From NCBI GenBank assembly GCA_036567945.1, contig DATCTM010000048.1:1-64000 (forward strand): 64,000 nucleotides of DNA, written 5' to 3'. The notes under the pieces are model-generated. The model was not told the DNA's origin. It made no database searches and worked only from the letters and a program-made list of their open reading frames with translations. The position numbers were made by a program, and so were the translations under genes. The stretch is from BRH-c54 sp036567945 (GTDB lineage Bacteria > Bacteroidota > Bacteroidia > Flavobacteriales_E > Vicingaceae). Below are positions 1 to 7,788 of this stretch, one piece after another; position 1 is the first letter of the stretch, and the number at the start of each line of letters is the position of its first letter.

Positions 1-485
1 AAATCTATAGGAGATATTTCTTTGTATTTTACCGCTAATATATTGGCAAATTCTCTGGTGTTTTCATCTGATCCTTGTAGGAAAACCCATTGTTCACTGT
101 CCATTTGGTTTTCTATGGCAAAAGCTTTTAATCTTTCAGGAGTATCTGTTTCGGGATCTATACTTACTAAAATGTATTTAATAGGTTGATTTGCTTCTGA
201 CTTTACTTTAGCTTCTATATTTCTCATATCGGCAACTAACCTTGGGCATGCAGCTTTGCATGAGGTATAAATCATCACTACTACCAATACTTCTCCTTGA
301 AAATCTTTAAATTCAACCGTTTCGTTGTTTTGGGTTTTCCAAGTGGAAGGCAGCTGAAAAATAGACATTTCATCAAATTCTTCGGTAGCTTCAACTGTGT
401 TGTTTGTTGGGTTTGTTTCGTCTGTTGATGTATTGTTGCACGAAAATAAAACTAACAATAATATAAAAGGGAAATAGTTTTTCAT
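1..485 (-). CDS. SCO1/SenC family copper chaperone, lipoprotein (partial, C-terminus beyond left edge)
   Basis: SCO proteins are thioredoxin-fold copper chaperones that load copper into oxidases and related enzymes at the cell envelope. Translating the minus strand from the ATG at 485 gives about 161 residues before the window ends. There is an N-terminal hydrophobic segment ending in LFSC (Cys16, a likely lipobox), a low-complexity Thr/Asn linker, then a SCO-type core with the copper-binding CxxxC motif (SCKAACPRL) and the following VSIDPETDTPERL segment typical of the family. It lies 18 bp downstream of the FGE-like gene and nirK, so delivery of copper to NirK is the natural inference. The metal-binding His near the C-terminus of SCO proteins falls outside the window. 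Confidence 0.88.
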   Translation of the reverse strand, partial: MKNYFPFILLLVLFSCNNTSTDETNPTNNTVEATEEFDEMSIFQLPSTWKTQNNETVEFKDFQGEVLVVVMIYTSCKAACPRLVADMRNIEAKVKSEANQPIKYILVSIDPETDTPERLKAFAIENQMDSEQWVFLQGSDENTREFANILAVKYKEISPID

Positions 486-503
486 TTGTTTAGTTAGTTG
501 GTT

Positions 504-1262
504 TTAATCTTTTACGCATCTAAAACCTAAGTTTTTGATGCAAAAATTGGCTTTTAAACTTCCTCTAAAGGCGTAACGCATAAAAGCAGCATAATTCATT
601 AAGTCTTTTGCACCTACAGCACCTCCGGCACAAAATAAATCTCTATCGGTATCTACATCTTTTCTAGACTCACCAGAAATTAGAACAGAGTTAAAATCCA
701 ATGTCCATTCCCAAACTAAACCGTGCAAATCGTAAACACCCCAAATATTTTTATTGGTTTTTCCTACTTGTTTAAGGTAAGTTTTTGGTGTTTCGTAACT
801 GCTTAGTATTTTTTGATTGTAGAGGCTGTCCACACGAGCATCTTTTTTAGTTTCGTCAGCCATGGCTACATATTCCCATTCATCAATGGTTGGCAATCTT
901 TTACCTACATATTCGCAGTAGGCTTTTGCAGCATACCAAGAAACGGTATTTACAGGAGCATTAGAAATGGTATTACTAAAAGTAGTATCGCTTGTCCAAT
1001 CCATTAGGTAGCTTTTATCGGCAAACAAACGTGTTACTTTGGTTTTTTTCCATTTAGGATTGGCAATTACAAAATCTAAATATTGTTGGTGTGTTACCGG
1101 ATGGATGTCCATGTGGAAATCTTCAACTGTAACAACAGAAGAATCTGTACCATAAAGGGGGATGTATGTTCCCCCTTTGATGGCTACAGTTTTTGTTGGT
1201 TGTTGAGCAATTGCAATATTGCTTAACAGTATGAATAATAATGGTAAGATGTTGAATTTCAT
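504..1262 (-). CDS. FGE-sulfatase (SUMF1-like) domain protein in the nirK operon
   Basis: A 252-residue exported protein with a signal peptide (about residues 1-19, cleavage near AIAQ) followed by one formylglycine-generating-enzyme-type domain. Family landmarks are PVTHQQYLDFV, PVNTVSWYAAKAYC with KRLPTIDEWEYVA, the GLVWEWTLDF segment and the terminal GFRCV. By eye the paired active-site cysteines of true formylglycine generators are not in their usual context, so catalytic sulfatase activation is not supported. The start ATG overlaps the nirK stop by one base (TAATG), implying translational coupling. From position, a role in NirK maturation or as a periplasmic accessory is likely, but this is inference. 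Confidence 0.85.
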   Translation of the reverse strand: MKFNILPLLFILLSNIAIAQQPTKTVAIKGGTYIPLYGTDSSVVTVEDFHMDIHPVTHQQYLDFVIANPKWKKTKVTRLFADKSYLMDWTSDTTFSNTISNAPVNTVSWYAAKAYCEYVGKRLPTIDEWEYVAMADETKKDARVDSLYNQKILSSYETPKTYLKQVGKTNKNIWGVYDLHGLVWEWTLDFNSVLISGESRKDVDTDRDLFCAGGAVGAKDLMNYAAFMRYAFRGSLKANFCIKNLGFRCVKD

Positions 1263-2713
1263 TATTTTTTCTTGTTTCTAACAGCTTTTACCATTGATGG
1301 GGTAACTTCAGTTTTGTTGTTGTCCCAATTGTTGTAGATGTAAGTTAATACATTAGCAACTTCTTCATCAGTAATATTTTGAGCAGTCATCACACTATTG
1401 TATTTGTTTCCGTTAACAGTAATTTCTCCTGTTAAACCGTTTAATACGATGTCGATAGCTCTGTTTACATCTGCATTTAAGAAATCAGCTTTTGCCAAAG
1501 GAGGGAACGCATTCGGCAAACCTTCTCCGTTGGTTTGGTGACAAGCCACACAAGTTTGAGAATATACTTGTTTACCCATTTCAATTCTTTCGGCTACTGT
1601 AGTAGCTATTTTAGCAGTAGGAGCTTCACCCGCATTTGGCATTTCCTGAATCCCACCGCCTTCTGGTTTGTAAATTCCTTCCATTAACTCTCCAGAGTAA
1701 ACTTTTTTGTTTTTTTCTCCACTTACTTTTAACATTCCTAAGGCTCCTTTGTTAAATGCTCTAAAAATAGAGTGGTCAACCAAAATAAAAGTACCGGGAA
1801 CTTCAACTTTAAATTCTACAATGGCAGCACCACCGGCAGGAACTAAAGTAGTTTGAATGTTTTCGTTGATGGTAGTTCCACCTTCAGCATATACTTTATC
1901 GAAAATTTCGCCAATAACATGGAAAGAAGAAACTAAGTTTGGTCCACCGTTACCTACGAATAATCTAACTGTTTCGCCTACATTAGCAGTAATAGCATTA
2001 TCTCCGGTTAATGCACCCACTTTTCCGTTAAAAACTACATAGTCTGCATGTTCGTCAACAGCTTTTTGCATATCGAAAGGTTGTAAACCAGGTTGTCCGT
2101 TTTTTCCTTTAGTATAGAAATCACCTTGCATTACGTAGTATTCTTTATCAACGGCAGGAAGACCACCTTCCGGTTCAACCAAAATTAAACCATACATTCC
2201 GTTAGCAACGTGCATCCCAACAGGAGCAGTAGCACAGTGGTAAACATATAGTCCCGGGTTCAATACTTTAAAAGAAAAAACTTTTTCATGTCCCGGAGCA
2301 ATAAATGAAGACTCTGCTCCACCACCCGGACCAGTTACAGCATGTAAATCGATGTTGTGAGGTAATTTGTTGTCAGGATGATTTTTTAAGTGAAATTCTA
2401 CTTCATCACCCACTCTTGTTCTGATAAAAGAACCTGGAACGGTACCTCCAAAAGTCCAATAAACATAACTAACTCCATCAGCCATTTCACCTTCTTCTTC
2501 CAAAATTTCCATGTGAACAATTAATTTTTTTGCAGCTCTATCGCCAATTGGTTTTGGCACTAATGGTGGTGATGTTAGTTCTGCTTCCATTTCTCCATCA
2601 ATAGGAATTGTTGTTGCGTCAACATGTTTAGATGCATTATTGTTGCTTGGTTCTGAACAAGCTACAAAGCTTGCTACGACTGAGGTAAAAATGATAAATT
2701 TTAAGTTTTTCAT
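1262..2713 (-). CDS. nirK: Copper-containing nitrite reductase NirK with C-terminal cytochrome c domain
   Basis: Reduces nitrite to nitric oxide in the periplasm. The 483-residue protein has a lipoprotein signal (Cys19), two cupredoxin domains (about 60-330) and a C-terminal class I cytochrome c domain (about 375-465) with CVACH at 388-392. The copper ligands are all visible: type 1 His119, Cys160, His168 and Met173; type 2 His124, His159 and His314; catalytic Asp122 (HNIDLH) and His265 (SFHVIGEIFD). The fused cytochrome should pass electrons straight to the type 1 copper. It is co-transcribed with the FGE-like and SCO genes. An Fnr-type palindrome lies at 2791-2804, upstream of the start. 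Function is secure; the electron donor is not known. Confidence 0.97.
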   Translation of the reverse strand: MKNLKFIIFTSVVASFVACSEPSNNNASKHVDATTIPIDGEMEAELTSPPLVPKPIGDRAAKKLIVHMEILEEEGEMADGVSYVYWTFGGTVPGSFIRTRVGDEVEFHLKNHPDNKLPHNIDLHAVTGPGGGAESSFIAPGHEKVFSFKVLNPGLYVYHCATAPVGMHVANGMYGLILVEPEGGLPAVDKEYYVMQGDFYTKGKNGQPGLQPFDMQKAVDEHADYVVFNGKVGALTGDNAITANVGETVRLFVGNGGPNLVSSFHVIGEIFDKVYAEGGTTINENIQTTLVPAGGAAIVEFKVEVPGTFILVDHSIFRAFNKGALGMLKVSGEKNKKVYSGELMEGIYKPEGGGIQEMPNAGEAPTAKIATTVAERIEMGKQVYSQTCVACHQTNGEGLPNAFPPLAKADFLNADVNRAIDIVLNGLTGEITVNGNKYNSVMTAQNITDEEVANVLTYIYNNWDNNKTEVTPSMVKAVRNKKK

Positions 2714-2790
2714 GTCTTTTAATTAATTTTTTGTTTGTTGTAAAGTTAATTTTTTATGTTGTTACTTCAAAAGAATTTTTGAGAAAAAAT

Positions 2791-2804
2791 ATGATGACCA
2801 TCAT
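2791..2804. promoter_or_regulatory. Candidate Crp/Fnr-type operator upstream of nirK
   Basis: ATGATGACCATCAT, an inverted repeat of the form (A/T)TGAT-N4-ATCA(A/T), lies 78-91 bp before the nirK start. It matches the Fnr consensus TTGAT-N4-ATCAA except at the outermost base of each half. The same variant occurs before norC and between the two aromatic operons. Confidence 0.6.
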
Positions 2805-2820
2805 AAAATTTTAACGAATT

Positions 2821-3246
2821 TTATTTTGCATTGAATTCGTGTAGCCAAATTTGGTAAATTCTAAAGTATTCTAATATTGTGTATGCCTCTTTTTCAGAAA
2901 GCTTAACAATACAATTTTGATCATATTTTTGGTTGATTTTTATTGTGATACTATCTTTCTGCGACATTTCTTGATAGTTCATCAAGTAGTTCATTATCCA
3001 TTCCGGTTGTCTTCTAGATAGTATATCGCTTAAATCAGGACCACTATTTTTATATTCCATAGTGTGGCAAGAACTGCACTTTTGCTTAAATGTTTCCATC
3101 CCGATTTTCATTATAGAATCATTGATGGGAGCAAGTTCTAATTTTTTAAATTGACCAATTCCATAAATAGATTGGGGGATTTCTTCAGCATTATTTTTAC
3201 ATGCCAAAAAGCTAACGGAAACAAAAAATACTAATAACAAACGCAT
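2821..3246 (-). CDS. Small c-type cytochrome, lipoprotein
   Basis: A 141-residue monoheme cytochrome c with a lipoprotein signal (LAC, Cys16) and heme motif CSSCH at residues 57-61. The GPDLSDILSRR segment after the heme motif and the C-terminal helix are typical of class I cytochromes. It probably carries electrons at the outer face of the inner membrane or the inner leaflet of the outer membrane. It is the last gene of the block that begins at 7697, following the HmuY-like lipoprotein by 6 bp, and lies just upstream of nirK, so it may donate electrons to NirK or NirS. The exact partner cannot be read from sequence. Confidence 0.85.
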   Translation of the reverse strand: MRLLLVFFVSVSFLACKNNAEEIPQSIYGIGQFKKLELAPINDSIMKIGMETFKQKCSSCHTMEYKNSGPDLSDILSRRQPEWIMNYLMNYQEMSQKDSITIKINQKYDQNCIVKLSEKEAYTILEYFRIYQIWLHEFNAK

Positions 3247-3252
3247 ATATAA

Positions 3253-4227
3253 TTATAGTTTTTGAATTTCAAAAGTGGGGTAGCCTTTTTGTCCGTACTG
3301 ATTATAAAAATCAATAAATCGAATTTTGTAAAATAAACCCGAAGTAGTTTTTATAATGTAGCTTTTTTTATTGTCGATGGTGAAAGAATTATCATTGCTG
3401 TTTCTGATTTTCCAATCGTGTCCTATTTCATTCCAGTAATTGGTAAAATTATAGTTGGTAGTATCTTGCAATTTAATATCAAAGAATTTACCATTATTGT
3501 CTTCTGCCACTAAAACTCCATTATGTTTGTTTGTTAAAACCTGGGTAAGCACAAAAGGAAGAGGAAGGTTATCAAATTTATGGTGATGATTAGTAAACAA
3601 TAAATCCCAACTGTTTTTTTCGGGTTCTAATGCTTTGATTTCTCCACCATTATTAAAACTATAATGCAAAAAACTTAGGTTATTGTCTTTACTGATGTTA
3701 ATAGTATTATCATTGTTTCCATTCAGTTGAGCAAACCTAAAAGTATAACTGTTAGCAGTAACTTGTTGCAATTGAAGTTTATAATATCCCTGATGATTGC
3801 CGTTGGCATCGTATTGCCTGTCGATAATGTAAACGCTGTTGGTGTTTTGCCAATTTCCAATGGCGGTAGAATCTAAGTTTCCACTAGGTGCATCCCACGT
3901 CCAAGTAACACCGGAAATGCTGTTTACGGATGTAAAATCGGCATTGCCCATATTGGCTACTAACATTCCTAATGCGTTGTTTACTAGTACATGATGACCA
4001 TTTTGGCTACATTCAAAAGCAATGTCCCAATCGAATTTTGTATTGGTGCTAATTACTTTATTGCTCTCACAATCGTAATATACTTGGTTGGTATAAGGGT
4101 AACCAATTTCAATTTGAACGGTATTCATTTCTCCCGGTTTGGGGTAAGGAATTGGTTTTTCCTCTTTTAAACAAGAAGAGAACACCAAGCTGATGAATAA
4201 ATAATATGTTAGGTTTTTTAAGGTCAT
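3253..4227 (-). CDS. HmuY-like lipoprotein (putative heme or metal-ligand binding)
   Basis: A 324-residue lipoprotein (SSC, Cys19). It is rich in aromatic residues and beta-structure and has the repeated W-D-(I/L)-(A/L)-F elements seen in HmuY-type proteins (FDWDIAFE near residue 67 and SWDLLFTNHHHKF near 206). It is paralogous to the protein at 6447-7697: both share the WDIAF block, the WDLLF/WELTF-H block, an IG(H/R)(D/E)WK block and a closing FxIxFxxF segment. HmuY proteins capture heme for a TonB receptor, and here a TonB receptor lies directly upstream. The ligand is unknown; heme, heme d1 or a copper complex are guesses from the setting between nirK and nirS. Confidence 0.7.
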   Translation of the reverse strand: MTLKNLTYYLFISLVFSSCLKEEKPIPYPKPGEMNTVQIEIGYPYTNQVYYDCESNKVISTNTKFDWDIAFECSQNGHHVLVNNALGMLVANMGNADFTSVNSISGVTWTWDAPSGNLDSTAIGNWQNTNSVYIIDRQYDANGNHQGYYKLQLQQVTANSYTFRFAQLNGNNDNTINISKDNNLSFLHYSFNNGGEIKALEPEKNSWDLLFTNHHHKFDNLPLPFVLTQVLTNKHNGVLVAEDNNGKFFDIKLQDTTNYNFTNYWNEIGHDWKIRNSNDNSFTIDNKKSYIIKTTSGLFYKIRFIDFYNQYGQKGYPTFEIQKL

Positions 4228-4230
4228 TTT

Positions 4231-6447
4231 TTACAAATTAAAAGTAAGTGAAACGAAATAACTTCTTCCCCAAAGTACGTTAAGTACGTTGGCATTACTT
4301 TGATTCGATACCCCAAAAACATCTCCGGCCATTTCTACTTGAGTAACATTAAACAAGTTTTTTACTCCAGTTGTTAAATTGATTTTTCGTTGGTAAAAAG
4401 TTTTGTTAAACGTAACATCAAACGTATGAAAATCGCCAATAAAACTCTCATTAACTTGATTGTTATTGAGGTAAAGATTTCTGATTTTTCCGGTATACTT
4501 GTACAAGATGTTAAAGCTCATTTGTAGACTATCTAACTGATAGCCCAATCCGGCATTTATATCTGTTGTATAAAAGAATTGATTGTTGACATTAGCATCA
4601 TCAAACATAGAGTTGTAATTACCAAAATAATTGAACCCGCCATTTAATTTAAGTTGGTTAATTTGGTAAACGGCATTTAGTGCAATTCCTTTAGTAGTAA
4701 GAAAGTTAATGTTTTGATATTGCCAATCAACTTCTGAAATTCTTACTAAGCTTATCAGGTTATTAATTTTAGAATAATACATTTTTGGTGAAAGCTGAAA
4801 AAGATGTTGGTTCATTTTTTTATTCCAATCTAATGAAATATTAATATGCTCTGAATTTTCTGCTTTTAAATCGGTATTTCCCCACAAGTTGATGCTGGAA
4901 TTATAATGAAATTCTAAATACAACTCTTTTAAATCGGGAGCTCTAAAACCTTTTGCAATAGCTGCTCTAAGTTGGGTGTTTTTATTCAGCTCTACCAAAA
5001 AACTAAGCGAAGGAACAACAGGAGCTTTATAAACTGTATTATAGGCATAACGTACAGCTGGTTTAATGGTAATTCTATTAATGGGTTGATAATTTAAGGA
5101 AGCAAACAAGGCATAATCGCCAATGCTTTGTTCTTGATTAGTAATTCTAGAAGCTATAATTTTATCGTGTTTCAACTCACCCCCAATACTATAATTTACT
5201 TGATTTGAATCATTTTTTTTGGTGTAAACCGTTCTTGCTAAATAAGTGTGAAAAACGGTAGTGTCTTGGTCACTTTCTCCTTCGGTTAAAAATTGATTGA
5301 GTGTGGTTAGATCTTTAAAATAAATGTTTCTAGTTCTTTTAAAATAGGAGTGAGCTAAGGTTACATCCACAAAATGTGTGGGAGAAACTCTACCGTTTAG
5401 CAATAGCTTGTTGTTTATACGATGGGTGTTGTAATACGTATCAAAAGCGGTAATGTAATAAGGAGTTCTAGGCAAACCTCTATCTGTCATGGTTTCTGTA
5501 AAAACATCAGTAGCATAAGTTAATTTTAAATGCCGGATGGTTCGATTGTACATAAAACTTCCAAAATATTGCTCCCTTGGTTTCCATGTTTTAAATCGCG
5601 AAGTGTCCGGTTGGGCAAACCCTTGGAAAAAGTTGCGACCACCACTAATTTTATAAGTGTTTTTGTTGTGTTTAAACCCTAAGCTTCCGCTAAAATTATA
5701 TTGCCCGATAGTTTCATAAAAACTTTTTGCTTGAACAGTAATTTTTTTATTTTGAGTTTTTTTTGTTATTAAGTTAATAGTGCCGCCCAAAGCATTTGTT
5801 CCGTAAGCTACCGATGTTGGACCATCAATCACTTCAATTTTTTCAATATTGTTCATGTTGATTTGAGAAATATCAATGTTACCGCTTAACCTGCCTTCAA
5901 TAGGAATACCGTCTATCATAATTTTAACATGATTTCCAGAAAGTCCGTTGAGATTGATAGCCGTTTCGTTTACATGACCATTATTGGTTCTAAAATTCAA
6001 TTCAGACGTTAGCACTTCTCGCAAATTACCTGCTCCTTTAGCATTAATTTTTTCCTCATCAATGGTTTCTACTTTTTGCACCGATTCTTTTAATTGAATA
6101 GGTATAAAGTTTCCCGTAATAACTAATTCTTCTAAGTTAGTGCTTGATGAAGTTAGGTAAATTACTGTTGGTTCTTCTTTTGTAAAAATGTTGGCTTTGA
6201 ATTTTTCATATCCTACAAAACTAATTTCTACCAAGGTGGAATCGGAATAAGGGTTGATAGCAACACCATTTTCATCGGTAATGGTCCATTTAAAATTACC
6301 ATTTTTATCGGTAAATTTAACGTGAGCTAAGTAAATAGGGGAGTTGTTGGCTTTATCTTTTACAATAATTTTTGCAGATTGAGCTGTAGCCCAAACCGAA
6401 GAAAGCCAAAAACTTCCCAAAAGCACTATTTTTAGCACTAGTTTCAT
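4231..6447 (-). CDS. TonB-dependent outer membrane receptor
   Basis: A 738-residue outer membrane receptor. It has a signal peptide (to about residue 22), an N-terminal carboxypeptidase-regulatory-like beta-sandwich (about 24-95, typical of Bacteroidota receptors), a plug domain with VQKVETIDEEKI, IMIDGIPIEG and IEVIDGPTSVAYGTNALGG, and a beta-barrel to the C-terminal FNL. The start overlaps the stop of the upstream T9SS cargo gene by one base (TAATG). It is flanked on both sides by HmuY-like proteins, which points to uptake of heme or a similar cofactor rather than a glycan: there is no SusD-like partner. Substrate assignment is inference. Confidence 0.92.
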   Translation of the reverse strand: MKLVLKIVLLGSFWLSSVWATAQSAKIIVKDKANNSPIYLAHVKFTDKNGNFKWTITDENGVAINPYSDSTLVEISFVGYEKFKANIFTKEEPTVIYLTSSSTNLEELVITGNFIPIQLKESVQKVETIDEEKINAKGAGNLREVLTSELNFRTNNGHVNETAINLNGLSGNHVKIMIDGIPIEGRLSGNIDISQINMNNIEKIEVIDGPTSVAYGTNALGGTINLITKKTQNKKITVQAKSFYETIGQYNFSGSLGFKHNKNTYKISGGRNFFQGFAQPDTSRFKTWKPREQYFGSFMYNRTIRHLKLTYATDVFTETMTDRGLPRTPYYITAFDTYYNTHRINNKLLLNGRVSPTHFVDVTLAHSYFKRTRNIYFKDLTTLNQFLTEGESDQDTTVFHTYLARTVYTKKNDSNQVNYSIGGELKHDKIIASRITNQEQSIGDYALFASLNYQPINRITIKPAVRYAYNTVYKAPVVPSLSFLVELNKNTQLRAAIAKGFRAPDLKELYLEFHYNSSINLWGNTDLKAENSEHINISLDWNKKMNQHLFQLSPKMYYSKINNLISLVRISEVDWQYQNINFLTTKGIALNAVYQINQLKLNGGFNYFGNYNSMFDDANVNNQFFYTTDINAGLGYQLDSLQMSFNILYKYTGKIRNLYLNNNQVNESFIGDFHTFDVTFNKTFYQRKINLTTGVKNLFNVTQVEMAGDVFGVSNQSNANVLNVLWGRSYFVSLTFNL

Positions 6448-7697
6448 TACTCAATGATTAATTTCTTGGTAATTTGTTCTTTATCTGTTAGTAATTGAAG
6501 CAAGTAAATTCCTGAAGGTAAATCGCCAACATAAAGTTCGTTAAGCGTATTTATCAATAAGCTTGTTTTTAAGGTTTTACCTGTAATATCCAATATGTTT
6601 GCTTGTAAATGATTTACATTATCAGAAACACGAATGTTAATGTTTTCATTTGCCGGATTAGGATAAAACTCGAAATTAATAAAACTCAATTTTTCATCAA
6701 GAGAGGTGGTGGTAATTTCTTCAATATCAAAATATGTATCGCCATTAGCCATCCCACCAAAACCTGTGAAAACAATTCTAAACAATTTGGTACTGTCCAA
6801 ATTATTTACAAAATAGGCAATGGTATCATATACTTCCCATCCGTTTGCAGAACTATATTTTTTCCATTCTCTGCCTATGTTGTTAATGTTTTTTGTAAAG
6901 GCAGTTTGAGGTGAAGTAGCAGCATTTGCTGTAACAAAATCGGGGTAATTACCCTTAGCACTCCACACATTTACATTGCTAAAAACACTCGTAACACCTA
7001 CATATTGGTTTGCATAGCTTATATAATCCGTATGTTTTACAAATGTTAGTTCCCAAGTGGTGTTGTCGGGTTCTCTGTCAATTAGTTGGTTATTTATGAT
7101 AGAGAAGTAAACAAAATTTCTGTTAGGATAACTGTTTTTATTAAATGTGATGGTTTGCTCATTGGAACCATCCACATTAGCATATTTAAACTCCCATGTT
7201 CCTGTTTTTAAACTAACTATCCACAGTTTTTTAAAGGAGTTATCTGCTAGTTTGATAAGATAAAGCGAGTCTCCAAAAGTCCAATAATTGTTTTGGGGAT
7301 TTAATATACCCCAACCCATATCAAACATTCCGTTAGCACCTCTGTAAACATTAAATGCTCCGTTTGTCCACGAAGTATCGGTATTCAACAATCTTTCCCA
7401 AGTTGAATAATTGGTGGTATCAAAAGTACTCCATTCGGAGGTGTCTCCTGGGTAAGCCCAAAGAGTTGCATTAGTTTCATTGAGCAAAATGGCACTTCCG
7501 GCAGCTCCATTGCCGCTAACTGCAAAAGCGATATCCCAATTGGTAACACTTTCTGATTTGATGATGCCATTTTCAAGATTATAAAAAACTTGTTGTTGAT
7601 ATTGTGCTTGCATCGAAACTGTTTCTGAAACAGGTTGAGCAAAAGAATTATTCAATAGAGCGAATAAAATAATGAATGATTTAGTTAGGGTTTTCAT
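6447..7697 (-). CDS. HmuY-like secreted protein with T9SS type A sorting domain
   Basis: A 416-residue protein with a cleavable signal peptide (to about residue 20), a HmuY-like region (about 30-335; elements NWDIAFAVSGNG and TWELTFVKH) and a C-terminal T9SS type A sorting domain (about 345-416) containing FYPNPANENINI, ILDITGKTL and LPSGIYLLQLLTDKE. It is the first gene of a block with the TonB receptor, the lipidated paralogue and a cytochrome c. The sorting domain predicts export across the outer membrane and surface attachment or release. Together with the lipoprotein this suggests a two-stage capture system. The ligand is unknown. Confidence 0.8.
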   Translation of the reverse strand: MKTLTKSFIILFALLNNSFAQPVSETVSMQAQYQQQVFYNLENGIIKSESVTNWDIAFAVSGNGAAGSAILLNETNATLWAYPGDTSEWSTFDTTNYSTWERLLNTDTSWTNGAFNVYRGANGMFDMGWGILNPQNNYWTFGDSLYLIKLADNSFKKLWIVSLKTGTWEFKYANVDGSNEQTITFNKNSYPNRNFVYFSIINNQLIDREPDNTTWELTFVKHTDYISYANQYVGVTSVFSNVNVWSAKGNYPDFVTANAATSPQTAFTKNINNIGREWKKYSSANGWEVYDTIAYFVNNLDSTKLFRIVFTGFGGMANGDTYFDIEEITTTSLDEKLSFINFEFYPNPANENINIRVSDNVNHLQANILDITGKTLKTSLLINTLNELYVGDLPSGIYLLQLLTDKEQITKKLIIE

Positions 7698-7738
7698 AAT
7701 GTTAAATTTTAAATTTTTATGTTAGGTTTTATTAAATA

Positions 7739-7765
7739 AAGAGAGGAGGATTTTCCTCCTCTCTT
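7739..7765 (-). terminator. Intrinsic terminator downstream of nirS
   Basis: A perfect 12-bp stem (7739-7750 pairs with 7754-7765, GC-rich core GAGAGGAGGA) with a 3-base loop lies 24 bp after the nirS stop. In nirS orientation it is followed by a T-rich run (TTTATTT). It separates nirS from the HmuY-like/TonB block. Confidence 0.85.
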
Positions 7766-7788
7766 CTTACTCACAATCAATAACCTAA

